DNA of 64,000 nt from the NCBI RefSeq assembly GCF_041260155.1, contig NC_091934.1:45354842-45418841 (forward strand). Reading direction: 5' to 3'. The translations under genes and the position numbers were made by a program. The notes beneath the pieces are model-generated. The model ran no database searches and was not told the origin of the DNA. It saw nothing but the letters and a program-made list of their open reading frames with translations. The stretch's first letter is position 1, and the number at the start of each line of letters is the position of its first letter. Below are positions 23,585 to 37,900 of the stretch, piece by piece. The DNA comes from Ptychodera flava. Its lineage: Eukaryota; Hemichordata; Enteropneusta; Ptychoderidae.

Positions 23585-23800
23585 CTCTACGCCGTATTTA
23601 GCTCATATTTTCCATCCAATATTCACGCTACTTACAAAAACAAGAGGGGAAACGGACGACAATTTCTAAAGACAGACAACAGCGTCGAACTACGGCTAAA
23701 TAATGACGCAATCGGCTAGTGTTACTATTTTTAGTAATGATGCCGCCATACACAAATTTACATAAAGTAGGTTATTTGCGTACGGGTCAATCGAGGTCGT
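23585..23800 (-). promoter_or_regulatory. PINK1: Probable PINK1 promoter and 5' UTR region
   Basis: The bases just upstream of the PINK1 ATG keep the CpG-rich composition of exon 1, which is richer than the introns, and contain no repeat. No TATA box or Inr could be assigned. Placement rests on position only. Confidence 0.3.
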
Positions 23801-24006
23801 GGAGATTGCTTTCTGACAGTGGCCAGCAAACTACAATGACAATACCGTTTGTTCACTCACAACATTTCTCACACCTAACGGTGATTTATGTCATATACTT
23901 CAGTTACTACAGATTGGTATAAGATGCACTTTTTTCCGTAATTTTACACGCTGAATTTCGATACGTTTAATATATTTTAACTGATCTGTCAATGTTTGAT
24001 TAGGGT

Positions 24007-24786
24007 ACGAGCGCAATTAACGGCGGGGGGGGGGGACTGGAAGAGAAAATATGTGGTGCATATATTTTTTACAGGCCCCCCTAACACCAGCAAAAAATTA
24101 GTTGGCCCCCCCCCCCATCACCGGCAACAAAATTGTTGTGGCCCCCCTCCCCAAAAAAGAAAGATTACATAGGTACAAAGTTGTACACATATGTATAATT
24201 CTTATAACTTTTAATATATGCTTTAGTGAAACAACATTCTTGCATTCTTGAAATAAATAATAAACAAATAAATATATAAATATAAACAAACAAAATAACA
24301 TATGTTCAAGCTTTACTACTTTTAACACCTACAGATACTTTTCAGTATTGTGTTGTGCTATTTTAATCTCAAAGAATGATGAAATTACCAAATACCTTAT
24401 AAACAATCTACAAGTTCATTCAGTGCTGTTATAACCAGTTTCAATAATAACCAGTTTCACCTAGCCTCTGTATCATTACCAACCATTATCATTGTTGGAA
24501 AATGAAGTCAATTTTCAATAATAATATTGCTCATTTTACACATAACAACTGCATTGTGAGGTTTAAGACTTGGTATTTCATCATGCTACAAGAAGTTTAA
24601 CAAGGAACTCCAGCTTCAACAAGGAACAAAAATGCTGAAAAATATTCTCTGTCTGTCATGGTGTAAAAAATTTTGGTGGCCCACCCCTTACCTTCCCTGG
24701 ACTTTTCATGGTCCATCCCAAGAACACTCATTTTTTTTCGTGCCCCCCCCTTTCTCTTCGGCCCCCTGCCGTTAATTGTGCTCGGT
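24007..24786. mobile_element. Inverted-repeat element with homopolymeric C/G subterminal tracts
   Basis: The left end 'gagcgcaattaacggcgggg' and the right end 'cccctgccgttaattgtgctc' are inverted copies. C-rich 'ggcccccc' words recur just inside both ends (24075-24150 and 24680-24770), separated by a plain AT-rich middle of about 500 bp. Non-autonomous. Superfamily not assigned because the target duplication is unclear. Confidence 0.65.
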
Positions 24787-25022
24787 CGTCCCGTATTGAA
24801 AACATATCTTGCTTTTGTTTTGTTTCGCTTTTTGCACGCACCTTTAAATTAGGGAGGGCAATTAACTGATATGGAATGTTTTCTTTGAAATTCTATACAG
24901 AGATAGCTAGAGTAAAATAATAGGCACACACTAGACACAGGTTAGGCTTGTATAATGAAAAAAAATAATACATGACATTTATTGATCATATTCATAAATT
25001 CTAGACGAATATTGCTAGCCAT

Positions 25023-25116
25023 ACCTTGTGACGTAACTGTGCATGGAACGACCTGATGGAACGCGAACGACACGCGTCGGGTCTGGCCTGGTAAGGACGC
25101 CCTCTACGGGGAGGTA
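25023..25116 (-). CDS. Weak candidate first coding exon
   Basis: In a GC-rich patch the minus strand reads ATG followed by 34 open codons (start MRNVYLPVEGVLTRPDP) and a donor GTATGG. The base pattern before the ATG also fits an acceptor. It lies upstream of PINK1 on the same strand. No homology is known to me and no partner exon was found. It may simply be a CpG-rich regulatory patch. Confidence 0.2.
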
Positions 25117-25540
25117 TACGTTTCGCATCTGTTGCGGTCAAATTTATTTTAAATATTGAATCAAATGAGAAAAAAAATACTTGTATTGCATTATCAAGTT
25201 CAAATCATAAAAACAGTAATTCAAAATGAAATACTGCAACTTTTTCTGAAAAATAAATTGGTTTGTTTTTGAGACGTAGGTTTTACGGTTGTTTCCTTAT
25301 GTTGTGTTGATAAAGCCTTAAAGGGATTTAAAAAACATACACAAAGAAAAACTGGTCTGTACCACATCTGTATGTCATTCATTTTAATGCTTTGTAAAAT
25401 TGGCCTCTTTCAAAATAAAGCCATTTCAAGTGAAAGTCAAATCATCATTTATATTCTGAAAATTGTGGAAAAAATAATTATACCATGTACTTCCAGGTAC
25501 AATCGCGAGTTCTCAGTTTTAGAAGTAACTTTAGATATGA

Positions 25541-26127
25541 ACACGATTTGATGAACTAATTTGGGATAATTGGATGATGAAGTAATGTCGATATATTCTG
25601 CAAATGGAACCTTATATTCTTTTTCTTTTTAAGTTACACACTTGTATTTATGAGTAATTTGTAATATCGCAACATTCAGCTATAGGGCACGTAACACTTT
25701 TGAGATATTTGAAAAATATAAAGATCCAATTATCCCAAATTAGTTCCAATCGTGTTTATGGTAGGTCATTATGACAAGTTTATGCTCTTCATCAAAACCC
25801 CTATAACACACACTGCTGAAAGAAAGAAGACGAGATAGATAAAATGAAAAGAATGAAGATATTTCCATGTGCATGCCGTACAGTTTTAAAGATATACAAA
25901 GTTTTTATGAGAACGCGATTGGAACTAATTTGGGAGAATTGGATTTTCATATTATTCAAATTTCCCAAAAGTAATAGGTGCCCTATAGCTGAATGTTGCA
26001 ATGTTACAAATTACTACCATTTTTATTAAAAAGTGTATAACTTAAAAAGAAAATCAGATGAGCTTATCTGCAGATTAAACCGACATTACTTTACTATCCA
26101 ATTATCCCAAATTAATTCCAAACGTGT
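25541..26127. mobile_element. Foldback element with arms of about 220 bp
   Basis: The left arm (about 25541-25760) and right arm (about 25905-26127) are diverged reverse complements. Each arm contains two lines of the type 'ggaactaatttgggataatt' and one 'ccctatagctgaatgttgca'. A loop of about 145 bp separates them. The arm sequence also occurs alone at 1975-2088, so the family is dispersed. Confidence 0.7.
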
Positions 26128-26369
26128 GAGTTGCGTACCATTTCACTTTTCATGCAAAGATCACAGGAAAGAATGGACACCGGCACTGTACTGTATCTTA
26201 TCGGTAACTTAGAAGCTCGATAATTATTATTTTCTTTTTACAGTTTGAGTAAATTTTAAGGTTAAAAGTACAAATGAATAAACAAATATAAAATACTTAT
26301 TCAATTTTCCTACCAATGACGACATAAAAAACAAAATGACAATATTAAACGCCTTGATTATTCTATTAC

Positions 26370-26574
26370 CTATGGGTGGAGTCGGGGACATGGTCAAAAC
26401 GTTTCCAAAAGGTCGCTTCACTCGGGGACCTTGGTTTTTCAACTGTTTTTACCACAGACAGAGGGGGACGTGCTCCAAGGTTATACGAAAGCTGAGTATA
26501 AGTTTCACTCCTTGCCTTCAGTGATAACCGTGCAAGGTTAGATAAAGCCTCTAAATTGTCAAAAACATCCAAGG
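26370..26574 (-). CDS. Candidate internal exon of an unknown gene
   Basis: 205 bases on the minus strand with acceptor 'ttaaatatacag' and donor GTAATA. The only long open frame gives 67 codons of mixed, protein-like composition (for example DNLEALSNLARLSLKARSET and EATFWKRFDHVPDSTHR). It begins with two bases of a split codon and ends with two bases of the next. No neighbouring exon with fitting phase was found and the product is not recognised. It could be an upstream gene between PINK1 and the plus-strand gene, or chance. Confidence 0.33.
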
Positions 26575-26599
26575 CTGTATATTTAATATAAGTTCAGAA

Positions 26600-28300
26600 C
26601 GATGAAAATAAAGTCAATGATAAGCTTAATTAATTTTTTTGTCCTTTATTATGACGGGGGACTAACTTCTCCTAATCTTCAGGTGTCTGAAACTTTCCGT
26701 AAAACAACCTAATTTTTTCGTCCCCTAGCGGTAGCTTTACATTATTGCAAAAGCCATAGTCCCTGGGGAAAAAGTATTTTTCTGGCGTCTATGCTAAAAC
26801 TCAGAGGAAAATATACCTAGACATTACTGCCTTGCCCTCGTAGCATGACAGACAGTACTTCCTATTTTTAGAAAATGAAGTCACAGGATAGGATCCTGGC
26901 GGCGCGCTGCACTGCATGCAAGTTACAATAAATTTTGTCGGTCGTCAGTTTGCACGTGGTGAGGTTACGTCATTAAGAACATACCAGTGCGTTGCGTCCT
27001 GTTCAGATACGATGTCGAAGAGGCGGATATGTGTTAAAGTTAGCATTATACATGCCATGCTACAGAAAGCAGAACGATTGGACGATACCGAAATTTAATC
27101 GACGGAACGTCGCTTCGAAGTCATTGGTACACTGTTGACGCATTAAACACAGTCGCTTCAATTGTGGAAGCAACGTGGACGGAGTGAACATTAAATTTTG
27201 AGAGCAAAAGTGGCGATAAGAACAGCGGATACACTGGTTGAAGACCATTATTTTCTATATTACAGCTATACAACTTGGCATAAAGTTCCTTTCCCCTTAG
27301 CGGCGTGGCACAACAGGGCTAAAGTGTGTCAGTTGCAACCATGACAACAAGCAATAAAAACTTCAGACATTTAAATTACTCCTGTCATCAGTAACTCGTG
27401 TCAGCCTCGATGTCCCCGGGCAATGTTGAACTTTAGCGCATTCCTAACGGTGGACTTGACAACAATGAAAACATTTATCTGTTGTTCAGTGGTCGATCAA
27501 TTCGTTTTGGAGTAGGCCTACGTCACGAGTGTAATTTCATAATAAAAGTGTGATGGAACGAATCCGTCTGAAAATTAACAGGTAGGCCTATAGGCCTACC
27601 TATCAAAAGTGTTACAACACATGGTAAGAAAACACCATGGAAAATCACGCAATTTAAAACCTGACATGTTTTGACAAGCTTGTCTTTAGATTTTAAAGAG
27701 CTAAATTGAATGCGGGGCGCTATATAAGCCACCAACGCTGAGCCCATTTGACAACAAGGCCGTGCAGGGAAGTGGACAAGAGAACGAACAAAAGCCATCA
27801 CACAATGAGAAAACAAAGGCAATTAAAATTCATATTGTGTCGCCGCCCAGCCAGTGTGATCGATTCTTCTGTAACCCCTACTGACCGCCAAAGCATTAAA
27901 AGTTAACTAAACTTTTATCACCGACATCCTAAGACAAGTTACTTATGCGTTGATTCGTTATTTAATAAAAATGAGTCGACTTGTGGACCGAAATAAATAC
28001 ATTTGAGATCTTCCACTTATATAAACTTGAACAAACACCGATTCGAACATGACAGCACTTGCTCGACTGAAAGCCCGCCTTGCCCTGTCAATACCAAAAC
28101 CATTTTGAACTCGAATGTTTCCACTGTCACAAATATTTGACGAGCCTAATTTACAATACGTGGTATCTTAAGTCACTCAAGCTGTAACGGCTGCAATATA
28201 TCGGTGGCAGAACGCATTGTTTCGGAAAAAGTACACGTCCGAGAAAGATTTTCTGTCGACTCGGCATGACATGACTTTACCGCCGTGAGTTTGGGGTCGA
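26600..28300. other. Intergenic sequence, CpG richer towards the right
   Basis: No convincing exon. A perfect 20-bp palindrome (ggtaggccta and its complement) lies at 27581-27600. CpG words are frequent around 26890-27130. Confidence 0.4.
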
Positions 28301-28932
28301 TCGATGACATCACAGTTATCCAATCAGATTACAGTATTCAGGTCAGCTGATTAGCTCCTGAACTTAGTTACAGGAAAGTGTTGATAGAGCAACCATATCA
28401 AAACAACTCGGAATCGTCGCCATTTCTGCCACGAAACGTCGATTTTGAAGGTTTCCGGCAAGCACAGTAGCAATGGCTCTTTAGTTGCTGTCTGCAGGCC
28501 TCTGATAGTCGTTTCAAGTGTTTGATCGCCGTGAAAGTCTGGTACCTGGGAGTCCAACCCGGCCCGATCCGTCATTTAGCGGTTTACGTGTCTGACTGTT
28601 CAGTTCAGACGACAACAGAGCGCGTAAAGGGCGGTCTGTTTTTGTGTGTTATCGTGTCTCCGATTCGTAGCGGCAGACGACGGACGGTGTACACATCCAA
28701 TATTGGTGTTGCCAGGTGAATATCGGTTTAAGGTGTGTCCTGATCGGGTTCTTTTCGTTTTATGTACTGCTGTTCAGCGGCAGTGAGGTAGCCGGCAAAT
28801 TCGTTTTCCGGAACAGTGGCCAGTGGCGACAGTAGTTGTTACTACGCGCCAAAATAGGATTTGAAATTGAACCTCGGACAATTTACATGAGCTAATCCAA
28901 GACTGCAGATCTCTTTGTAGATTATTTACAAT
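28300..28932 (+). promoter_or_regulatory. CpG-rich promoter region and 5' UTR of the plus-strand gene
   Basis: This stretch directly before the ATG at 28933 has many CpG dinucleotides in a genome where they are otherwise sparse. An in-frame stop (TAG at 28918-28920) precedes the ATG. No TATA box was evident, which fits a CpG-type promoter. The transcription start is not defined. Confidence 0.45.
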
Positions 28933-31900
28933 ATGAGTGGGAAAAGAGGACCAACGCTCGCACTGAGTGGGAGCTCTGACGAAGAAAATTCGGACCATGA
29001 TGAAGTTAGTCCAGATGCGTGTCCTACGTCCCCATGCAGTAGCACATCGAGCGGACCAACGTACGTGCGAACTGCTGGATTCAAACACCATGGACACACC
29101 TTTACATTTCAAAGGACTAAACAACCAAAACATAAGAAAAAGAAACAATCTTTTACGACAGACTGCCTTGTTTCCACCAGAAAGAAGGACCCCCTTGTTC
29201 TATTGGGCGGTCTGCCAAAACCTAAACCGAAAAAAGGTAAGTTGCGTGCCCCCCTTATCCCCCACCCACCCCCCCCCCCCCCCGAAACTGGCAGCTACGA
29301 TTAACATCCAGGATAATGAATGAGTTTTATCGTAAACAATTCACAGAGGGTGCCTTCGGGCAGAAAACTAGTGAACAGTCACCCAACAAACCTGGTTACA
29401 GTCTTGAAAACAAAAGCAACAACTCAAAGTACAGGGAGAACACCTGTGGAAAGGTAATTACTTAAATCCCATTGAAATTAAAGGTCTTGATGACGAGGTC
29501 TTTTTAATTTTGACCTTTAAAATCAGAATCTAGGTGTGTGCTTCTCCCAGTATAGCTTGTGGTATCTTTAAATCATATAATTTTAGAAAATTTATAATAA
29601 ATTGAATGAATACTTCGGATAAATAGAAAAAACAGCATACACTAGCAAATGGACAATTTTAGTTTCTTTGTCAATATACTAGAATAATTTATTCAGGGAA
29701 AAAAATATTGGTTCTTAGGCCAAAAAAAAAAAGAAATGTTTCTGGTCAGGTCTTTCTTTAAAAAATGGTGCGGCGACGCGAATTTTATTTTTTTTTATTT
29801 TTTTTATTTTTCCCTCAAAGGAGGGAGGAGGGTCAGTTTTATAGTTTTATCAATATAGTCACATATATACTGTTCATGCAGTCACTGATCATGCCCCCCA
29901 AAGAATTTTCTCTTTCTCTTCAGCCATTTTGGTTTGGTGTCAGCCACGGCCGCCGGCCACAAACAGAAAAAAAAAGGGTGACACGCTGTTGTTCAAGTGA
30001 CGCGCGCGCTGACCAGAAACATTTCTTTTCTTTTTTTTGGCCTTATAACCATGATATTCATTGATGTGGTTAGAAAGTTCTGCCAACCTGGTCAATGCTA
30101 CAAACAATGTCATTAAATTTGTTCCCTTTTCCTCATTGAAACCTATGTCATGTGATCTAGGTGTGGTTATTGCATATGAAATATGCATGAAGACTTTATA
30201 TACGGCGCCATAAGGAAATTAAAGTAATGAGAGTAAATGACAGTGCCAGGTGGAGTTAGAACAAAATTTGACCAATGTAGATGCTAATTAATTTCCAAGC
30301 ATTTTTGATTTGGAAAAAATTCACATCTTATAAAATGAAAACATTATGCTGCAATTCTTTCAACTATACAAACAAAATTTTGCAGTACACATAAAAACCT
30401 TGACAGATAAGTGAAACAGTTCTTACGGTGAGAGAGCTTGTTATACTAGGCTGCATTTATTTTTATTTTACATTAAAACCTATATCTCTGCTGAGTGTCA
30501 GTAAGGAGTGTGTGGTTTCTCATTCAGAAATTTGATTTGACTAACAAAAGTTTTTGAAGATTAGGAGACATGCTAGACATTTTACTGATTGTCTGAATAA
30601 CAGTGTGACATAATTGTGCCTGTATAAAGGGATTAAGCGTGTACATGTTGCAGGTTGTTTTGAGTCCTTTAATAGAGATTTGTTTTGTTCACAATAGTAT
30701 AATGCAGATCTCACACGTAGGGAAATTAAAATATCACAGAAGTCAAAATGTATTCACTTACCAGTAATTTCCAAAGCTATGCAAGAAATCTAGACATTAA
30801 AATCATTGTAGTTAATCTTTTTACTGTTAAATTAAACAGCTGGATGTCTTCGTCAGCATCCTGCAAATTTACAGTAGCAACTCCTGGTGTATTGCATTGC
30901 CAAATAAACCAGGAAATTGTATGTTACCCTATCTCCAACTGCTTTGAAGCTAATGCTAAATCTCATCATGTGACACTGTGCACTGAAATAAAAATGTAAA
31001 TGTTTCCAGTCTCCCAAGTTACAGAAATTTTATTTTTTTCCAATTTCCATCTGGTGGTAGATGTCTCAACTGACTCTTAAAGTACTTTAATTAGGTCTGA
31101 GTGAAATTTTGTCCTACTTTTTCATTATTTTGTTGAGTGTACACACTGACATGAAAGAAAATAAAACATTTTTGAAACTTTTTGCAGTCATTTTTACTCC
31201 TACAATACACTGTATTTTCCACCATAAAAGTGTAAAGCTTAATTATTTCCTTCATCTTTATCCTTACTCTTTGCCAAAATTTACAGAGAATTTCAAACTT
31301 TTTACAACAGGATATTGTTATCTGATTAAAGTCTAGATAACAATGCTGCTGTCAAGAATTTGGAACATTGACAACAGCAAGGTACAACACCTGTACAGCT
31401 CATCTCCTTGGAGTAAATGTGATTGGTAATGAGACTAGAGTTACAGTCAGTGATATTTTCTGACCTCATTCCTGTAAAATTATTGGAGGTTTTTTATTTT
31501 AGAATTTGCCCGGTGCAATTTTTTCTTACCATGTGACATTGGTATTTCATTAAACGTACACGCCTTGAACTCATAGGGTATCAATCTGTTTCTTAGACAA
31601 ACTTTATAACCAGTGTAATATATGAAGCAAACTAATATCAAATTCCTAATTAAATATGTCAATCAAAATTAAGGATTTCAAAAAAATTAATTGAACATGA
31701 TCATTATAGCATAGCAAACAGTAGCAGTTTCCTATAACTCACCAAAAGCGTAATGAAAAGAAAAACATCACTTTTGGTAGAAAGAAATTCTATGCAAGAA
31801 AGAATATGAAAGTCATGGTTTAGAATATAAAACAGTTCTGTTCATTTTACTGTTGTAGGCATCACCTGTGGCTTTTCTGTTTCCCATAATTCTGTCCTTT

Positions 31901-34900
31901 GTTGCCATGGTGATGAGTACGCTTAGCTGCAAAATTGATTTGATTTGTGACATTGAAGTCAGAAATTGTGAAATGAGTTTGTCCAGAGCCAAGGTTTGGA
32001 TTTTTGGAGAATTACTCTATCCTAACAAGGCAAATATAATAGCTAGTAGTTTTGTATCAAATGATAATCAATATTGAGTTTATGAATTAAGATTTACATT
32101 CTGTGACAGTCGTATCTGTGATTCCAGTGACTTTATCATATTTTCATGTTCTTGACTTTCTGACAACTGGTTCACCCTTTGAGTGCTGTAATTTTTTTTC
32201 TACTAAAATTTTAGTGTAACACTTTACCAATTTTAATGAATTTTTCTGTAATTTTTTTGATAATGTTGGACCAAATGTTCATTGCATTTCATTGGCCACA
32301 GTCTTTTATCAAAATTTTGGCAAAAATCTGAAAAAACTTGACTGGTTTTTTTCATACAGGTGACAAAAATTGAATTTAGCACTCAAAGGGTTAATATCTA
32401 TACTTGGATTGTTATAAGGATTTTACAGCTCATTTCTGCCTGTAACCGACAGCTGTTTTCTTGATTACATTGATTATTGACCAGTGCAGTGAATTTTACA
32501 TCTTGATAGTGACACAGTGAACAATTGTACTTGTAGAAAGCAGATACCCTGAACCCCTCCACCAGAATGGTTCGACCCAAACCTATTGTTATGAAAGGTG
32601 ATTGTGGACCTGTTTACAGGCAGTCAGGGGTGAATATATAGTTTATAAAAACAGCTTTTCTGTAAGTCTTTTCCTAAAAATTATAATATTTAACAGAAAA
32701 ATACAACAAAGTGTGTCCTTATTTTTTGAAATGGTCATTTTATGTGGAGAAAAAGTGATACAGACTCAGTAGATGAGTGTATGGAAAACAGTAGCCAAGC
32801 TCAGAAACTGTCTGTACAGTGTGTTTGCTTTCACCCCATTTCCTGGTATAGAGGTCCAATGTCATCATAGAAACAACAGGATTGGACCAAACTACTGTGG
32901 TAAAGGGAGTGAAACAGTTGCCATAGTCACCTTCCCCAAATACTAAATATTCTGGAAAGAAACAAAAATCATAAATCCTCTGCTGGGTTTTACAAAACAT
33001 ACTGTCCCGCTATGCTTTCCATTAGACACTGATCATCAATTACATTTATAGAAAATGTCAAACCACTGTTTTGATCCATTTTTTTTGCTAAGGTCAGCTG
33101 TATCAATGCGAGAAAAATGAACATTTATCAAAAAAGCAGTGACCTCTTATATGATATCATTGTCATATCTATTAATAGCCAGACCGTAGGGAGAAACGCC
33201 CTGAAGGACTTACAAAGATGTCTAGGGTTTACATTTGTAGTGGATTAATACCCTGGAAAGTGACAATCACAAAACAGGATGTTCACTATTGCGTAGAGGC
33301 ATTCTTGTTGTCAGTGGTTGCCATGGCAATACCTTAATGGGGTCATATTTTCAACTGCTTCCAGCAATACTGATTGTTCCCTAATGTACATCAACAAAAT
33401 AAAAAATAAAACACCCACAGAGGTTAGTAAAAGGAAAATATGAAATAAAACCAAGGTGAAATTGAAAATCATCTATGAAAAGTGATGTCTGCCTCAGAAA
33501 AAAGGAGTCAATTTTGAAACTTCATCAGAAAATATTTTTAGAAATGGAATTAGTAATATATTTGCATCATAAAATGAATACACTTTGCTCCAGGATATTT
33601 ACATAATGGTCTGTGTTTATTTGCTAATTAATGGCTGATTTTACTTTTAACACTTTGAATGAGTTCTGTAATAGTAGTAACATGGTTAGAAGAGAGAAAG
33701 TGTTATAATTACATAAATACATTCTCAGAAATTTGAGGTTTGCTAAATTTTTATGGATAATAATTTCTAAGGGAATGTGGAATGCTACTGACATGCAAGT
33801 GTTTTCTATGATTCAACATCATGTCACATTTTACGGGTATTAGACAAATCAAAGAAATTCCAAGAAATTCCTAAATAGTAACTGAATATGTAATAGGAAT
33901 TTCTCAAACTTTCTTTCATCTGCCTTAATTTTAAAGGTACAGATATTATATTTGTCACATAAAAACAGCTAAAATGTTGAGATTAATGCCAAAAATGCAT
34001 TGCAGAAGTATTATTTTATCATAGGCACTTCAGGCGCATTTTGTTTCTTCAAGGAAAATTTAATGATCCCGTGTACTATAATCCTCTGCTAATCCTTGTC
34101 TTCACAAAGAAATATACAAACAGTTGTGGTACAATTGAACCAAATGTCAGTAGTGTGATATCAACATCCTCTCTTTAAAAGTTTTGTAACCTAAAAAATG
34201 GATTGTAGAGACTTTGTAAAGGTATTATTTGTATATATACCAACACAACCAAATGCCATAGTGTAATTTCAGCCTGTATTCCTGTCTGGATTTCATTCAC
34301 AATGTCTTCCTACTCAGTGCATTTACTGATCTTGTTTCTTGTGATTTTTGTCTCCTTTGGTTCTTTAACATGCAGTGTGAGGAATATTAAGATCACTGCC
34401 TGAGTTTATTTTCAAAGGATCAGTACTTACTTATAATAAAGCATTGACTGCCAATTTTTTGTGGTCAAAATTTAAACCTACACAGCCAAAGTCCAATATA
34501 CAGTTCTTACTGTAGTTAAAAATCCATATGGACTTAACCAAAGTTATCACATTTGGGAAGGGGGGGGGGGGGTCAGATGCTGGCCAGCTGATCACTAATC
34601 CACAGAAGTGTCTACTGGAAATGAAATTAATGTTATAGGAATATGTCACATTAAAACTTTAGTCGATATTGATAGTAATGGTTCTAAAAACTGCATTGCT
34701 ACCCTATTAATATCTGTATTGTCTGCAGACTCTAAAAAATATCAGTGATGCAGTTACTGAAGTAATTCTTCGATAAAACTGAACACCAAGATACCAAAAA
34801 TGCAAACAAAACTTAAGGTAGTACACACACAAATAAAACCCCAGAATTTTGTCACTTTGAAATCAGATGATCTGTTGTACAAATGTGATATACGATTATT

Positions 34901-37900
34901 TATTCATGCTGTGTGCAAATGTTTGATGTGTTGCAAATTTGATGTCAGAAAATTTTTTGAGCTACCGTCAGACCTTTGTGTTGGCAACACACATAAACAA
35001 TGGTGGTATCACCAAGGGTCATAGGTCACTCATTGGATCAATACTAAAATTATGGCAACGTTGAAGAGACATTCTAAACATTCAAATCTTTACACAGGAA
35101 TTCCAAACATTTGTTTTAACTTCCCCTTTAAATTGATAGTCTTCTGGGTTGTGAAGTTCAAGTTGAGAAACAGACAAAAAGACAGGCAAGCACCTAGACA
35201 AAGTCAGATGATAAAGATATTGCATGTATTTTAACCAACTGGCAGCTTTATAATTGAAATTTGAGCTGAATCAAAAGATATGTACCTTTAGAAAAACTGC
35301 CAACATATTGATCAATGTTCAAGATATATTGATCTTCAGAGTGCATGATAATATATTGCTGTCCTTCCCTCTAATTTCTAGTAAATACATTTATTATTAT
35401 TATTATTATTATTACCTTTATTTCAGGCCATCGGCCCATACCAAGAAAAACATTAAAATGTAGGCATTACAGCGAAAAATAAATTTTATAAAAGAATAAA
35501 AAAACTACTGAAAATACTAATGCAATACATTCCTACAATGCTGCCAGAAAGTTGAATTAAAGTAAAAATCAGAATTAACACAACTGTATATTACAGAATT
35601 CTTGCTTTCTGTTAATCTTTTGCAAAAGTTCAATAGTAACTTTCGTTGCAATGAAGCAAAATCCAAATATTTCTTGATACAAAATTGTGACTGATACTCG
35701 CATCACGTTTAAGATCAAAAATTATTCGCAATGCATTATGATAAGCCACTTTTAGAGTTGACATCTGTCTAGCACTGTAGTTACACCAAACATTAAGACA
35801 ATACATACTATATAAAAAGCTTCTAAAAAGGGAAAAAATTTATGGCAGAAAGAAATTAATGCCAGTAAGTATATTGTAAAGTTCCATGGCAACAAGAGTT
35901 CAAGTAGAGTGCATTTGCTAATACTGCAGGTTATGAACACATTTGTAGCATTCTCGACATTTTCAAAAACTATTTCTCGTAAATTTGGTAAGATTGAACA
36001 AAGCTTAGATAGGAAATGGAAATTTGGAGAGAATATTTAAAAAAAATTGAATCAGTATGGTGTATGCTTCTTGTTTTTGTGCAATGTCAGTTAAAACCAA
36101 AATAAGAGTTTGTAAACTTTCTGGAGTTCAACTGTCTATTGTGTGTCCGTAACTAGGCAGACGTAACAACACACAGTTGTTTGTAACTAGGAACTGTACT
36201 AGGATCTGATAACACATGTTCCGATATAGTCTGTTGCTTTAAACAAGATGATAAAGTAGCAATCGGTCAGTCGTGACTGCATTTTAATGGCTGCACTCAT
36301 AAAATAGATGTCTGAGGTTGATGTATGGGTACTTTGAACTCATGAACAAACAATGAGAGATAATTAACAAAACAATTAGTTATCATTCGGGACTACTTCA
36401 AACTCACCAATACAAAGTGTAACTTTCAGCTTCAAGGGCAGTCAGATACATTTTCTGTTTACGTGGAATGTTATATTAATAATACAAGTCGGAAAAAATT
36501 CAGTGAAGATTTAAAGGGCCAGTACAGCTGTTCACTATTTTCACTTTAAATGTCAACTGCAGTTTCTTGTTCTACTCCCAAAAGCAGTTTTATTTATAGA
36601 TACACAGTAATCAGCTTGTCAACTCAACCTGTACATGTGTAGACTGCATTATTATTGTTGACAAGTGAATTCTGGTCCAGGCTAGAATTCAAATGTAAAC
36701 AATAAACATTGTACATGTTTAGACACTGTGTTGACAAACTAAAAAAATAGGTTCTTTAGCATGCTTTGGTAGTAGAACAATAATTTGCTTTAACACGCAA
36801 AATAAAAATAATGACAAAATTCTCAAAGATTAAAGCTACTGGCCGTTTAAGCTTGTTCATTTGTCTGTGTTTGTGAAGAGGTGAATGAATAGCTAATAAG
36901 TTGTAATACATTCAACATCTTAAAGGGACAAAGGCAGCCATTTTTCATGAATTTTGTTTGATGCAAGATACTACTGTACTTATATCATTTGACATGTTGA
37001 AAGATACTGAATGAATGGGTGACCATGCATATATTCGACCCCTGTTTTAGATAAATTAAATGAAACCATCACGAAAATAAATTTATGGTCATGACCATTA
37101 ATTCATTTTCGCGATGGTTTCATGTATTGTGTCTAAAACTGGGGTCAAATATATGCATGGTCACCCATTTATTCAGTATCTTTCAACTTGTCAAACAATG
37201 TAAGTAGTATCTCATATCAAACAAAATTCATGAAAAATGGCTGACTTTGTCTCTTTAAAGGGAAGCGGTCATCGGAACTGTGCCTGTGCGAGTTTCTTGT
37301 ACAAACAATGTATTTCATGCACAATATCTAGATCACCTAATTATCATAGCTGCAACATTTAAATTATACTATTTCATCACTCACAATAGTTCCTTGGATA
37401 GTGTTACTGTTTACATTGGTCGTATCGGTCCCATAGACCTTTGAGTGCAGTTCCAACGCCTGGTCATGTTTATATTAGATATTTACCATTTACTATTTAG
37501 TTATCAGACATTTCTTCAAGAAAGATGTTGTTGCCTTTTAGTCTTCAAGTCTACCAAAGAGTTAATTCTGAGTTGTAATTAATAGTAAAATTGTCTTTCG
37601 TAAGAGCAAGCATGATACAGGCAGTGTGTGGAATTTGAGATGTTCAATGATTGGTTTTTAATATTATCCTATCAGCATGGTATCCCGTTTCATTCCAATG
37701 AAGTAAAATCAGCAAAAATTGGACTTATTGATTTTACAAAACATTTCATATGTTGATGGAGTGTTAACACATTTGAAGCACACAAACAGCTTTGGTGTCA
37801 CTTGTCACCATCTGAATATTCATATCAGCTAAAAAAGTTAATTCACACTGAATTATCTAACACTTTACTTTAAAAACTTCATAATAGGGTTTTTTATTTC

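Noticed and set aside
23256-23719. Plus-strand open frames across the PINK1 start
   Set aside because: They lie opposite PINK1 exon 1, which has family-specific features on the minus strand. The plus-strand products match nothing I know.
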